NCBI RefSeq assembly: GCF_958979055.1
Contig: NC_084899.1
Coordinates: forward strand, 24,123,501-24,187,500
Direction of reading: 5' to 3'
DNA from: Alnus glutinosa
Taxonomy: Eukaryota; Streptophyta; Magnoliopsida; Fagales; Betulaceae
DNA: 64,000 nucleotides
The notes under the pieces were generated by a model. The model searched no databases. It was not told the origin of the DNA and saw only the letters and a program-made list of their open reading frames with translations. A program made the position numbers and the translations under genes. The stretch's first letter is position 1. Each line of letters begins with the position of its first letter. Shown here in pieces: positions 1 to 12,697 of the stretch.

Positions 1-352
1 TCTATGACTTATAACAACAAAGCAGTACTTATCAAAAAAAAAAAAAAAAAAAAACAACAAAGCAGTACTCATTGATAAGTAGATTTCCCATTTTATTCAA
101 AATTTCTGTAGTTTTTGCATGTTGACATGTTCCTCCTATCTAGCATCAAATTGTATAACTTCATATAAATGCATAATTCTATGTTACCACACTCCGGGGA
201 GATCCTGTTCCACTGTATATCTAAATATAACCATGTTAATACAGATTGCAGTCTTTTTAGTAGTTGGTTATAACCAAACAGATTATTATGATATGTTTTG
301 ACAACCGGACTAGGGAACTTGCTGATTATTGTGATTGGGATTTGACTTGGGT

Positions 353-1291
353 GCTCCAGGAAAAACTATAGGAGATCTCCTGTAAAAAGACCAACGGTCC
401 AGATTTAATCCCTATCTCTTTTTCATGGAAAACCGATTCAAACAAAACACTGTATATCTCTTTACCTTAAAAGGGAAAGCACAAAGATCACTAGCTTCTT
501 CAAAGAATTGATCAAGATCAAATAATAGCAGATGGGTAAGGGAGCAAATACTAAAAAGGGTGATGATGAATAGTATATACTTGTATTATAGAGCCACAAA
601 CACAGTGAAAAGAGCTGGTTCTAGATTTTGTAAGGAATATAATATAGGGGTATTCTAGGAAGATATAATATAGGGGTAAATAGGTAAATTAGTTAGAGAG
701 AATTAGTTAGAATATGGTTCTAGAAGATGCTTTGGTTAGTTATTTAGAGTCTATAAAAGGGAACCAAATATGTAATGAAAGGATATGAAAATGAATATTG
801 ATGAGAATCATTTTTTGGAGAGCTTAAGCCTCTTGAAGTGCCTTGGAGAGATTGGGCCTCTCTAAGTGCCCGTAGTTACTGTTACTATCCATTTCAATCT
901 TCATCTTCTTCCCTAAGTCCTCTTGCTTTGCTACAATTTCCATGCCATACAAGAAAAGCACATAACAGATTTTCTGTCTTTAAAGAAATAAAAATCTAAT
1001 TGGTGCAGGATCAATGTCCTTATTTCTGATTTTTTTTTTTTTGCAAATTCCCAGGTGGAAAACAATTTTACCCTAATCCAATATTATCCATTCCTTTTAT
1101 TTTTCGCAATCTCATCCTCATCATTTTAAGCTTTTTTCTGTGTCCGCCCCCCTTATACATTGAAGGTAAAGAGATATACGTTAAAGAAGAAAGATTCGTA
1201 CCTTGAATCGGTTTTCCGAAGGAGAGAAGTATTGAATCTGGACCATTAATTTTTTTTTAACAGGAAATCTCGTGTAGTTTTTTTCACAGCA
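353..1291. mobile_element. Foldback / long-TIR element in TOL intron
   Basis: The stretch at about 353-480 and the reverse complement of about 1155-1291 match closely over roughly 130 bases. Shared blocks include GGTCCAGATT, GAAAACCGATTCAA and GTATATCTCTTTACCTT, in the same order. The arms flank about 670 bases with no reading frame of note. Part of the interior (about 600-950), with a TATA-like CTATAAAAGGG at about 752, resembles an LTR but cannot be proved to be one. I see no convincing target-site duplication. The likely class is a non-autonomous TIR (MULE-like) or foldback element, lying in the last intron of the TOL gene. Confidence 0.5.
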
Positions 1292-1485
1292 ATGAAGCCG
1301 AATCCAATGTGATAGTGCATGTTTATACGTTTTCATTAGTTGGATGCATGGTGATAAACATGCTGTGTAGTTTTTGACTTTCCCCTGTAATCTAGTTGCT
1401 GTGTAATTTCTTACCTTATTCCCCAGATATGTGTATAGACAGAAGATAAAAATGAGTACTGATAGAAGTTCTTGTGCTATTGCAG

Positions 1486-1920
1486 GAAGATCTTACAATG
1501 AACATGTTGGAGAGGTGCAAGCAGTCACAGCCTGCCGTTAAGGGGATCATAGAAAGCACTACTGATGATGAAGGGATGCTCTTTGAGGCCTTATATCTTC
1601 ACGATGAGCTTCAACAAGTAATCTCCAAGTATGAGCAGTTGGAAGTTACTCAAAAGTCCGGTGGACAACAGCCTGAAAACTCTGACCCTATCAAGTATGA
1701 GCAGCTGGAAGCTACTCAAAAGTCTGGAGGAGAACTGCCTGAGACCTCTGATGCCTCTAAGTGTGAGGAACTAGAAGCTGCTAAAAAGCTTGGAGAAAAC
1801 CTGCCACTGCCAGAAAATGCGCCTGAGGCCAAATCACCTACTCTGAGTGAAAACAACTTGGTGGATTCCCCAAAAGGAGACGATGCTGAATCCAGCCACG
1901 AGAAGAAAAAAGGTGATTAA
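1486..1920 (+). CDS. TOM1-like protein (TOL), terminal exon, partial
   Basis: This is the 3' coding exon of a VHS-GAT protein; the start of the gene lies left of the window. The exon follows an acceptor (ttgcag) at 1480-1485 and ends at TAA 1918-1920. The first ~50 residues (EDLTMNMLERCKQSQPAVKG, then a DDEGMLFEALYLHDELQQVI block) match the C-terminal helices of the GAT domain, which binds ubiquitin in TOM1/TOL proteins. These proteins pass ubiquitinated membrane cargo to ESCRT at plant endosomes. The following ~90 residues are low complexity: three imperfect repeats of the type YEQLE-TQKSGG (about residues 48-110), then an acidic/lysine tail ending EKKKGD. The tail is short, so this looks like a short TOL paralogue rather than a long Q-rich one. 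The family call is from the GAT match; the exact paralogue is not resolved. Confidence 0.75.
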   Translation, partial: EDLTMNMLERCKQSQPAVKGIIESTTDDEGMLFEALYLHDELQQVISKYEQLEVTQKSGGQQPENSDPIKYEQLEATQKSGGELPETSDASKCEELEAAKKLGENLPLPENAPEAKSPTLSENNLVDSPKGDDAESSHEKKKGD

Positions 1921-3003
1921 GGAAGGTGGTTAGCTCCTTTTTTGTGCCAATGACTCGAGCATCCGAGTATTGTACTTTGATTAGGAGTAGTAAAATCTAA
2001 TTTAGGTTATTGTATTTAATGTTTCCCTGAACATAGAAGTGTCCGCGGAACGGTTTGTCTTTGGCCTTTTTGACTGTATATCTTGTTTGGGATCTTTCTA
2101 GTTTCTTCTCCGTAATGCTAAATAACAGTCAATTATCTTGGCCGGCGATTTCGCATATCAAAAATTTATTTTTAAAAACCTTAATCTCATAAGGTGTCTT
2201 ATTTAGAAGTGCGTTTTTCAAATTACACGTTATTTTTTTAGTCAAAACGTAAACCTAAACAAACTCTTAATCAATCAGGGCTTTTTCGTGGTCACTAGCA
2301 TCTCGTTTTCTGTCGCCTTTTTGTTCTATTGCAATACTTCATCATCTTTCAGTCCACACCCAATCTATAATCTATATGATGGATTGATGCTTACCCCGTA
2401 ATTTTGTTGGCCCACGCTCAACATCAAATATTTTGTAGTCTTACATCAACCTTGTAATGATTAAAAAAACTAGATGAGGATCTTTAGAGCTCTTAAGATT
2501 TTTAATCATGTAAATCTTTTTAAATTTCAGCTAGGGTTACGTGGTTTTAGCAATGATCACTTTTTTCTAGTATTTGTTTAGTTTAGTGGTTTTAAAATGT
2601 GTGATTTAAAACAAAGTAATGATATATATACCTCATTTTCATCGTACAATGCTAACATGCAATCTTATCGATGCTGACGTCAGTATAGTGAGATAAGATT
2701 ATGCTATTTAGACTTCTTTTTTTTTTTTTATTTTTTAATAAGTTTAAATTTAAAAGTTAATTTTTACTGTCACATTATCAAATTATATGACAGTCTATTA
2801 AATAACATTATTAATTTCTTATTTATAAGGAGACTTAGTTGAGATTTGGGAGTGTCATGATAGTATTGTCTGTTGAATGTTGAATAAAATTACTTACAGA
2901 ATTTTTTAATAAAGGATAATTCATTGCACCATATGATGAGTGTCAAATGAAAGTTTATTTAACATTATTTATAGCATATAGTATTTTATTTTTGGTTTAA
3001 CGG
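1921..3003. other. TOL 3' UTR and intergenic DNA
   Basis: This holds the TOL 3' untranslated region followed by AT-rich intergenic sequence. No reading frame, RNA gene or repeat stands out. From about 2700 onward it is a likely distal SMC1 promoter. Confidence 0.5.
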
Positions 3004-3113
3004 CCGACATTAAATCCCCACGAGTTTCACCATTCCTCGCCCGTCGAAAATGGAAACTCGCCGTCCCTAAACATCCCACACTTCCTCCCGCCAATTCCCT
3101 CCACTGTACCAAA

Positions 3114-3165
<52 letters not shown>

Positions 3166-3261
3166 ACCACACACACATTTCAAAAGTCCACTCTCTCTCT
3201 GTAATCTCCAATTCCACAGAAACCCTAAGTCCCCTAAACCCTAGAGTGCTCCAACAGAACG
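3004..3261 (+). promoter_or_regulatory. SMC1 5' leader with CT microsatellite
   Basis: This CT-rich leader lies directly upstream of the SMC1 start codon. It contains a pyrimidine tract of GTCTCT units followed by pure (CT)n at about 3115-3164, then a further CTCTCTCT run near 3192. Pyrimidine-rich 5' UTRs are common in plant housekeeping genes. The transcription start cannot be placed, and no TATA box is obvious, which would suit a housekeeping promoter. Confidence 0.5.
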
Positions 3262-6200
3262 ATGCCGTCCCTAGCCTCCCCGGGCAAAATCCTCCGCTTG
3301 GAGCTCGAGAACTTTAAGTCGTACAAGGGCCTCCAGAGCATCGGGCCCTTCTACGACTTCACGGCGATAATCGGCCCCAATGGAGCCGGCAAGTCCAACC
3401 TCATGGACGCCATCAGCTTCGTTCTCGGAGTCCGCTCCGGCCAGCTCCGCGGGGCCCAGCTCAAGGACCTTATCTACGCCTACGACGACCGGGAGAAGGA
3501 GCAGAGGGGCCGCCGGGCCTTTGTCCGCCTTGTCTACCTCCTCGCCAACGGCTCCGAGCTCCACTTCACCCGCACCATCACCAGCTCCGGAGGAAGCGAG
3601 TACCGCGTCGACGGGGCCACCGTGTCGTGGGACGTCTACAACGCCAGGCTCAGGGAGCTCGGGATTCTCGTCAAGGCCCGGAATTTTCTGGTCTTTCAGG
3701 TTTTGTTCTCGAAGCTCTGCTATCTCAACCTAGCGTTCTCAATTTTATGTGTTCTTGTTGTTTTTAAGTGTTTTTTTTAGGGTTGGTAATGATAATAGTA
3801 TCTTGCTTGCATTTAGTTGATTGAATTTTCCAAATTTGCTCAAAATTGTACCATGAATTTATAGTGTTCTAGGTGTTTTTTTTTTTAGGGGGGGGGGGGG
3901 GGGGTGTTATGTTAACATGTGGCATACTTCTTTCATTCTACTTTTTTTGTATTGTTTATTTTGTGGGGTGTGTGATTGTGGTATTAATTATGACTTCTTA
4001 TTTCAGTTTTGTGCGATCTTTTCTTTGTTAGGTGCTTTTAGGAACTACATTCTTTTGGGTGGTGAAATTTTATCACTTTTGTGTATTAGTCTAGTGATGA
4101 TGAATTGGGGGAAAATAGAACACAAGAGGATGATGTTTTTGATCCTTAGGAAATTAAAAAAGTGTAGACTATGTTTTGGAATTGGAGTTGGTTAATTATT
4201 TATTTTATGTGTTATGTCCTCGATAATATAATTTCTTTTGATGGAAAGAAATAATTGAAAAATGAAAATTGACTTCTAATATAAAGCAAGTGTGTGTGTG
4301 CACAATGTGTTAACAAAATAATGTGGAAATAAATAACACAAGATTTTTGTTAACGAAGTGGAAACTCAAGATGAGAAAAACCACTCCAGAGCAGCCAAAC
4401 CCAGGATATCCACTATTCAGAAGACAAGACTAGATACAAAGTAGTAACACTCACATACCCCTGATGCAGTGGTCGTACTTTGCTCTCTAACGTGTAACCC
4501 AACACGAACGCCTCCCAACCAGGTCTCCTACCTGAAGGGGTTTTCAATGGAATCCTTTACCTTAGGGCCAATCCCTAAGATAGACTTCAGATTAAGCGCA
4601 GCAATACCACACACAACAACGGCTTCAGAGAGATCAACTCAGCTCAATAAACTCACAATATAGCTCTCTAAGCACTAATAGAATTCAATACCGAATTCTT
4701 GCAGTTCTCAAGCTTAGGGGCATCTATTTATAGGCTGACAGTTCAAATGAGCGTCTGGCTTGATAAAATTGGGCGCCGTCCTGACGGTGGTCATAGGTTG
4801 TCCGGACGGACAACTGTGCGACCGAAATTCTCGCTGAAAATCTTTCTTGTTTGAGAGCCGCGTCCGGACGGTCGTACGTTCGCTGCAAGTAATTTCCATA
4901 TAGAGGCTTCGTGCGTTCGGACCGGGAGGATGGTCGTCCGGACGGCTGATCTGATGCACGCAATTTTCATATCTGATGCTCGCGCGTCCGGACCTCTGGA
5001 TTTGAATTGCGATACTTGCCTTATGGATGAGTGCGTCCGGACGGGAGTCCACGTCGTCCGGACGGTTGCAACGATTTTCCCATATCCGTGTTTTGGAAAG
5101 AAATCTTAAAGCTTGATCGAACACTGAGAGTCGTCTGGACGGGCTGCTGAATTGTCCGGACGGATGCAAGCTGGAGCAGTTCGAATCTTCTCGACATAGA
5201 GGAAGGTTTGGACGGGAATCCACGTCGCCCGGACGGATGATGCTTTAGTCTGATGTGCGTCCAGACAGTATGACACGTTGTCTGGACGGTTGATGTTTTG
5301 GATAGCTTAGCGTCTGGACGGTATGAGACGTCGTCCAAACGGATGGCAGGGAATCGAATTTTCTAACTTGCAAACTGTGCAGAATTTTCTGGAAACACTT
5401 TTGAATAGCGGAATCCCTGTTAAAGAGCATCATTATAATGAAATGATTTTGTCCAACAGAATGCTGCCAATTACAAACTAACAATAATAATAATAAAAAA
5501 AATGCTTTTGTTTAACCGAACTCTCATGAGAAAATGGTTATGGTGTTATGCCACAAAGAGGGAAGCTTTGTAGAGATTGGCTGTGGAGGTTAAATATGAT
5601 AGCATGGGGGGAGGGTGGGGTTCCAATGCAATTTTTTGGTCCTACTGGGTTGGGGTGTGGAAAAACATTATGAGAGCGATCCTTACCATGGACAACCTCA
5701 TAAAGATGCGTGTTATTGTGATTGATAGATATTGTATGTGCAAAACGAATGGGGAGTCTGTGGATCACCTTCTTCTCCATTGTGAGGTTGCATGCGCTCT
5801 ATAGGATGCTATCTTTAGTCGCTTTAGTTTGTCTTGGGTTATGCCTCTTCAGATGGTAGATTTATTCGCTTGCTGGTGGACGGTGGTCGCTCTCGGAGTG
5901 CTATTGTCTGAAAGATGGTTCATTCTTGTCTTTTATGGTGCTTGTGGAGGGAACGTAATGATAGACAGTTCGAGGACAAATAAAGGACGACTGCGGAGTT
6001 TAGTACTTTTTTTCTTCTTTTCTTTGTACTCTTGGACTGCGGCATTCCTAGCTCCTTTAGTGATTAGCTTTAGTGATTTTCTTGTTCTTTTTTCTTCTCA
6101 TTCTTAGCCGCTTTTCTTGTATACTTCCTGTGTACTTGACCGCGCTTTGCGTTTTTTAATGATATCTTACTTATAAAAAAAACATTATGAGGGAGTGGGG

Positions 6201-9200
6201 GATTTCTCTAGATTAGTGAGATTTGAGGTAGGAAATGGGGCTAAGGTTTGCAAGCTGGATATTCAGAAGGCTTTTGATCACATCAATTGGAAGTTCTTAT
6301 TGTACATGTTGAGAAGATGTGGTTTTGGGTAGAAATGGGTCTCATGGATAGCACATTACATTTCCTCGGTGCGCTTCTTTGTTTTGGTCAATGGTTTGCT
6401 GTCTGGTTTCTTCAATAGTTCCCTTGGGCTGAGACAGGGCGATACTTTATCTCCCCTTCTGTTTGTAGTAGTTATGGAAGCTTTGAGCAAAATGTTCACT
6501 GCTACTATTGACAGGGGTCTTCTCTCAGGCCTCTCGGTGGGTTCCAGGCTTCTCAGTGGTTAATATCTTACTGTTGTTATTCGCGGATGACACTTTTGGT
6601 TTTTTGTGGGGCCAACCCTGATCATATTCGCTATCTGTGTGTCCTCTTACTTTGTTTTGAAGCAGTTTCTGGTTTAAAGGTGAACTTGGCCAAATCTGTA
6701 TTGGTTCATGTGGGTAATGTGGATAATGTGGTTGAGTTGGCTGGCATCTTTGGTTGCGGGACTTCCTCTCTGCCCCTGAAGTATCTTGGTATGCTCCTAG
6801 GGGCTTCTTACAAGGCTAAGTCTATTTGGGATGGCATTGTGGAAAAGATGGAGCGCTGGTTGTCCAGTTGGTAAAGGATGTGTTTGTCTAAAGGCGGCAT
6901 GGTCACCCTTATAAAAAGCACTCTTTCCAATCTACCTACGTATTACTTGTCTCTTTTCCCCATTCCTGCTTGTGTGGCCAATCGTATTGAGAAGCTCAAA
7001 CGAGACTTTATGGGGAGGGATAGGAGAAGAATTTAAATATCACTTGGTAAGTCGGGCTAAGGTTTGTTCTCCGATTTCTGAGGCAGGGTTGGGGATTAGA
7101 AATTTGAGGATGTTTAATCACGCTCTCCTAGGTAAATGGTTGTGGCGCTATGGGTTTGAGAGAGATGCGTGGTGGACTCCAAATACGACATTTCGTGGGG
7201 CGGGTGGTGTTCTTTTGAGCTGGCAGGAGCCTTCGGGGGTGGGGATGTGGAAGAACATCAGAAAAGGTTGGGATTCTTTCTCAAGCTATACTAGATTTGT
7301 TGTGGGGGACGAAACCAGGATCAGCTTTTGGCATGATTTGTGGTGCGGGGACATGGCTCTTATGGTAGCTTTTCCAGTCTTATTTGGTATTGCTTGAGTG
7401 TAGCATGCCTCTGTTGCGGACAATTTGGAGTTTTTGAGCGGTGCCAACCAGTGGAACATGAGCTTTACTAGAGAGACACACGATCGGGAGGTGAATTTTT
7501 TGCTTCTTTTCTCTAGGCGCCGCATTCAGTTAGAGTGCGAAGAGACAGAGAAGACGAGTTGTGGTGGGTCTCCTCCAAAAAAGGTTTGTTCAAGGTCAAG
7601 TCATTCTTTTGCTCCTTGGCCTGATCCGGAGGCAGTCGCTTCCCTTAGAAAAGTGTGTGGTGCACTTTGGCTCCTTCAAGGGCGGCTTGTCTTTCTTTGC
7701 AAGATTCTTACCCTGGATGCCTGAGAGGTGGTTGATGTGTATTTTTGCTGGCGAGGACTGTTTGGATTGCATAGAAGCAGTTTTATTTGGAAAGCAGCCC
7801 CTCTGTGCCTCGTGTGAATGTCGGCGAGAGAAAAATGATCGCATTTTTAATGGCATTGAGTTGCCTACCATTATGCTGAAATCCTTATTTTTATGATCTC
7901 TATAAAAGTAGTCAACTGCATTCGGCAGTGTTTCTTTTCCTTACTATGTAGACTTCATTGTTCGATTGCTATTTGTTGGTGGATTCTTTTGTATACTTAC
8001 TCGTACCCTTCTCATACCCTTCCTACCAACACATGTTGAATAAAGCAAATCGAAGGTTTCACTTGAACTAAGCCCCAAACCACTCAACCACACACACACG
8101 TACAGAATCAAACAATACTCACACCAGCCTTAGGACATGGGTTCTTTGTTATACAGATTTGTAAGAGCACTATATTACACAGTGTTTGCTTGATGGCATG
8201 AATTTCTAAATACTCTTGTCTTACTGCAGCGTGTATATGGGCTGCATATTTGATTCTCTTGGAAGTTGGAGCTTACTCCTAATGACCAATTGACTTTGTT
8301 GTGTAGGGTGATGTGGAGTCCATTGCGTCTAAAAATCCCAAAGAACTTACTGCACTTCTTGAGCAGATATCTGGGTCTGATGAACTCAAGAGAGAGTATG
8401 AGAAATGTGAAGAAGATAAAGCCAGAGCTGAAGAACAATCAGCACTTGCTTATCAGAAGAAAAGAACAATAGTGATGGAGAGAAAGCAAAAGAAAGAACA
8501 AAAAGAAGAAGCTGAGAAACATCTACGTTTGCAAAGTCAATTGGTAAGCATCACAAGGTTTCTTTGACGGTTTCTACTTTGAAATGTGTGCATGTCCATG
8601 TGTGTATTTTTCATTAATTGTAGAATAGCTTATTAGTCATAGTTGCAGTAGTTCTGCTTTAGCAAATGTAGGTCTCTATATTTCTTAGGCTCCCATAATT
8701 CAAATCCTGATTCTTCAAAGCTCCATTTTTCCTCAACTTATATTATTATGTAATGTTCAGTTGTTTCTTCCCCCCTATACTCTCCATGTGCCAAGGTAGG
8801 TATTGATAATTATGTATTTTTGGGGTTTGATTGAATGGGGACTGGCATTACCCCCATGAATGAGAGGGATGGTGATGCGGAGCACCAAATATGAGCCACA
8901 TATCACATGAGCTGGATCAATATTGGGTTTTTTTTTTTTTATTTAGTTGCATTTTTGTTTTAGTATTTATTTTCAGACGGGTTGTATTTTTTCCATTTGG
9001 AATTTATGTTATTTTAGCTGGCCGTTAGCCCAAGTATCACTAGGGTTAGGGTTAGGGTTAGGGTTAGGGTTTAGCTCTTGGTCTATTTAAACATATTTTT
9101 CTAATGTATTTGACAGCTTATGATGAATTGAAAATTTGGATTGACTGTTGTCATCTATCTCCTCCCTCTTGTCTTCTTTCTCCCCTTGTTCTTCTTTTGG

Positions 9201-12200
9201 CTTTGTTTCTCTCCTTTTCTTATCTCTCTTTTCATTATCTTTCAATATCATGTTTGTCCTGCATCAGATGGCCTTTTCCCTTTCACCTGTCTAGACTCTT
9301 CTCTCATTTATGTACCTTGTTGAAATAAAGTTTCATTGCGTTGCTTTTGGAAACCAACTAAATTGTGCCAGTTTCTCATATTTGAAATAGGCTGACGTAA
9401 TGTCTTATTTTGATAGTTAAGTGTTTTAGGGTGCAGATGTGAAAGCTACTTGGGTGCAAATTATAGAATTCTTTACAGAAGCTTACTTATGCCTTGAATG
9501 TATTATTTACTTGTGGAAAGAGCATATTTGGAAAGGATTTGAAAGAATTCATCCTTTTCATTTACTTATCAAAAAACAATTTCATCCTTTTCCTTTATTA
9601 ATAAAATTGAAATAATTTCATACTCTTTGTTTAGAAGGTTTTTGAATGCATGATGGCATCTGATAGTTTATCTTTTCCAAGAGTATTTGGGAATAAATCT
9701 TGACTTTTGTTGTCAGTCGTTGCTGTTGGTGACTTCAGCCTCAAAACTTGTGGCTCAAAAATTGTGTTTTAGATATTTTCTCAATCTCCTGTTAATCTTC
9801 TAACTCTAGAAACTGTCGTAGACTTTCAATATGGTGGTTTGGTTCATTATCCTTTTTTTGTCGCTCATTCAGAAATCTTTGAAGAAAGAACACTTCTTAT
9901 GGCAATTGTCCAACATAGAGAAAGACATTGAAAAGACAACTGAGGAACTTGAAGACGAAATGAAAGGCCGCGAAGATGTTATAAAAGATCTAGAAAAGTA
10001 TGAACGTGAAGCAGGTAGGAAGAAGAAAGAACAATCCAAATATTCCAAAGAGATTATGCAGCTGGAAAAGAAGATTGCTGAGAGAAATAGCAAACTTGAC
10101 AAGAATGTGAGTCTCTCAATGTCCTGGCATTTTATTTTTTGTTTTATTGTGTTTTTTTTTTGGGGGAGAAGGGTGCAGGTTATTAAGAATGTTTTCTCAC
10201 AATAGCTAGCTGTTCAGTTGATGTACTGTATATGATTCGATTCTATGCTTTAGGTGAATTTTGGCTCTCACCATGCTGGTGTTGCCTAGTATGAAGTCAG
10301 GAAGTAGAAATAAAAATTGATGGTTGAACTTTGTGGTGAACGTCGTGGCTTTTGTTTGTATAATATGATAAAAGTTGGAATTTGTGAAATGAAAGATTAC
10401 TTTGTAACAGCACTGTCCATGGGTTTTTCTCCTTTATTTATTTTTAATTTTTTTGAGTGTGGGGCGGGGGCGGGGGGTGGGGGGGTTGTGACTGAATTTT
10501 TTTTTTTTTTTTTAATTCCTAGGCCAAATTTGTGGAGGTAGAACTTTGAAATATGTGTTTGTTGGAATGAGTTTGGCATTTGGAGCTAAATGTTTACCTT
10601 TTACCATCAATCAAATTAATCAATTAATGGTTGAGATTTGATGGATGACGACAAAGGTCAAAGTAGTTGTGTTGGATACCTTCTATTTAATATTTTTATT
10701 GATCATAATGAAGCATAACTTGGTTAATATGGCCTATGTGTTATGTACTTTTCTTTTTTCAGTTGTAGTGGCATATGTTTGTGATGTCTTTATAGATGTC
10801 ACATGAACATGTAGTGCCATCTATGATATAGGGCCTGATTATAACTGATGTGTTATGTTTGGGAGTGCGTGGAGTTCTTGAATTTTCAATATTTATGATT
10901 CTTGAAGTATTAATTAAATCGTTAAATTCACTATTTCCTATCATATTAAGCTTTTGGGATAACTGATGATTTAACATTATATCAGAGCAGAGGTTCTGAG
11001 TTTAAACCCTGACTTAATAGCTTACCCCAATTTCAGTTAAATGTTCCACATGTTGGGCCTCAGAGTGTTAAAGTATATTAAATGATTAAATTCACCATTT
11101 TCTATCATCTTAAGCCTTTGAAATAACGGGTGATTTAACAATAATCATTTATGGATCCCTTGTTCTGATATTTCTCTGCTTGCAGCAACCTGAGCTACTA
11201 AAAGTGAAAGAGGAAATGTCCCGCATAACTTCAAAAATCAGGAAAATACAGAAGGAACTTGACAAAAAAAGTGAAGAAAAGAGGAAGCATGATCGGGATA
11301 TAGGAGTGCTAAAGAACGGCATATTGGATCTTACTGCAAAACTAGAAGATATACAAGCGAAAAAAGCTTCTGATGGTGGTGAAAAACTTGACTTAGATGA
11401 AAATGAATTAAGGGAATATTTTCGAATGTGAGTATTCTTTGCTTCCCTTTTTTTTTTTCTCTCTTGTTATGAGTAATATATCATTGATACGATAGATATG
11501 CCTGGTTTTTACTTGCATGGTGGGATGATAATTTATGGGAGAAACTCAAAGACGTTTTTTCTAATTTTTGATGTGTAATAGAGTCAATTGTTAGCTTGAA
11601 TAATTATGCCATTGAATTTGAAAGTTCATTTTCTTTAATGAATGAGCTTTTTATGCATAAATTTCTCAGAAGAGTTATGCGATGTATCCTGTTTCTGAAA
11701 TAAACTCAAATAGTATCTGTTTTCCAGGTAGTGAAAACATTTCTGGCCTTCACAAGGAAGGTGCTTTACATGCATGCTTAAATGTTCGTATTGAAATAAA
11801 AATTATGGTATAAACAAAAGGGAGAAAAGCATAAGGATGAGTGCATAAGATCAACTTTCTATCTGTTACTTGAAGCTGTCCAATTGCTTATTAATTGAGA
11901 GCATATGTTGGAAGCTTAAAACTCTTACACTGTTACGATTACTTTTTGGTTTCTAGTGATCTGTTATTCAATTTGTGCCTTCTGAAAGGTTGGAATTTTT
12001 TTTTACAGCACTAGTTTTTTTTGGTTATCCGATTTTGTGGGGCATATCGTAAAGATAACAAGTGGACCAGTATAGTTTTGAAGTTATGAATCTGAAACTG
12101 TGTAGGATATGGTATTTTTAAGAGGAAAGGGGAAAAAACAGTGTGATACTATCAATGCAGTTAGCACAAGTACTGATGTTTCATCACATGGTTGTCATAT

Positions 12201-12658
12201 GAGAGTGCCTTCAGAAGTGAACAGAAATCTTTGAGCATATTGAAGATAATGGTCATGGTCATAGTTTGTTGAATGAAGTGAGAACTGGTGTTGCATTGAA
12301 TTAAAATTACTTTGTCAAAACTATTGAAGTTGTTTATGTAAATCTAAGGCAAATGACATACCTCATACCTGTTCCTCTCTTTTGTATCATGGTGATTGGT
12401 AATCCAAATTATTGTATACAGTTAAGCATAAATGTCAATTTTCTGACTAACTCGGTTCCAGTTTGCCAGTAGGTTTAATGTTGACATTGATTGCATGGGA
12501 CTAGTCTCAACTTGAATATAGGTTGAGAATGCATAGTGTGGTGGCAAAAGGCAGATGTTTGCCAATTTATTTATTTATTTTTATCTCCTGTGGCTTAATA
12601 TGAGCTCAAAGTGATTTTGTTGTGTCCTCTCCTGTCTGTTTTTTGAAATATTTCTGCT

Positions 12659-12697
<39 letters not shown>

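Noticed and set aside
560-960. Solo copia LTR in the TOL intron
   Set aside because: There is a TATA-like CTATAAAAGGG and an LTR-like feel, but no clear TG...CA ends or target duplication; recorded only as the interior of the foldback element.
2969-3217. Minus-strand frame rich in alternating Arg-Glu residues upstream of SMC1
   Set aside because: It is the (CT)n microsatellite of the SMC1 leader read backwards; no protein signature.
3271-3733. Long frames on both strands overlapping SMC1 exon 1
   Set aside because: Shadows produced by the GC-rich exon; only the plus frame starting at 3262 has Walker A and SMC homology.
4714-5484. Several overlapping minus-strand frames with SGRP/RPDA-like repeats
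   Set aside because: They arise from the CCGTCCGGACGG palindromes of the LTR-like element read in three frames, not from a repeat protein.
9041-9073. Chromosome end
   Set aside because: The TTAGGG tract is only 33 bases, has the wrong unit for most plants, and lies inside an intron.
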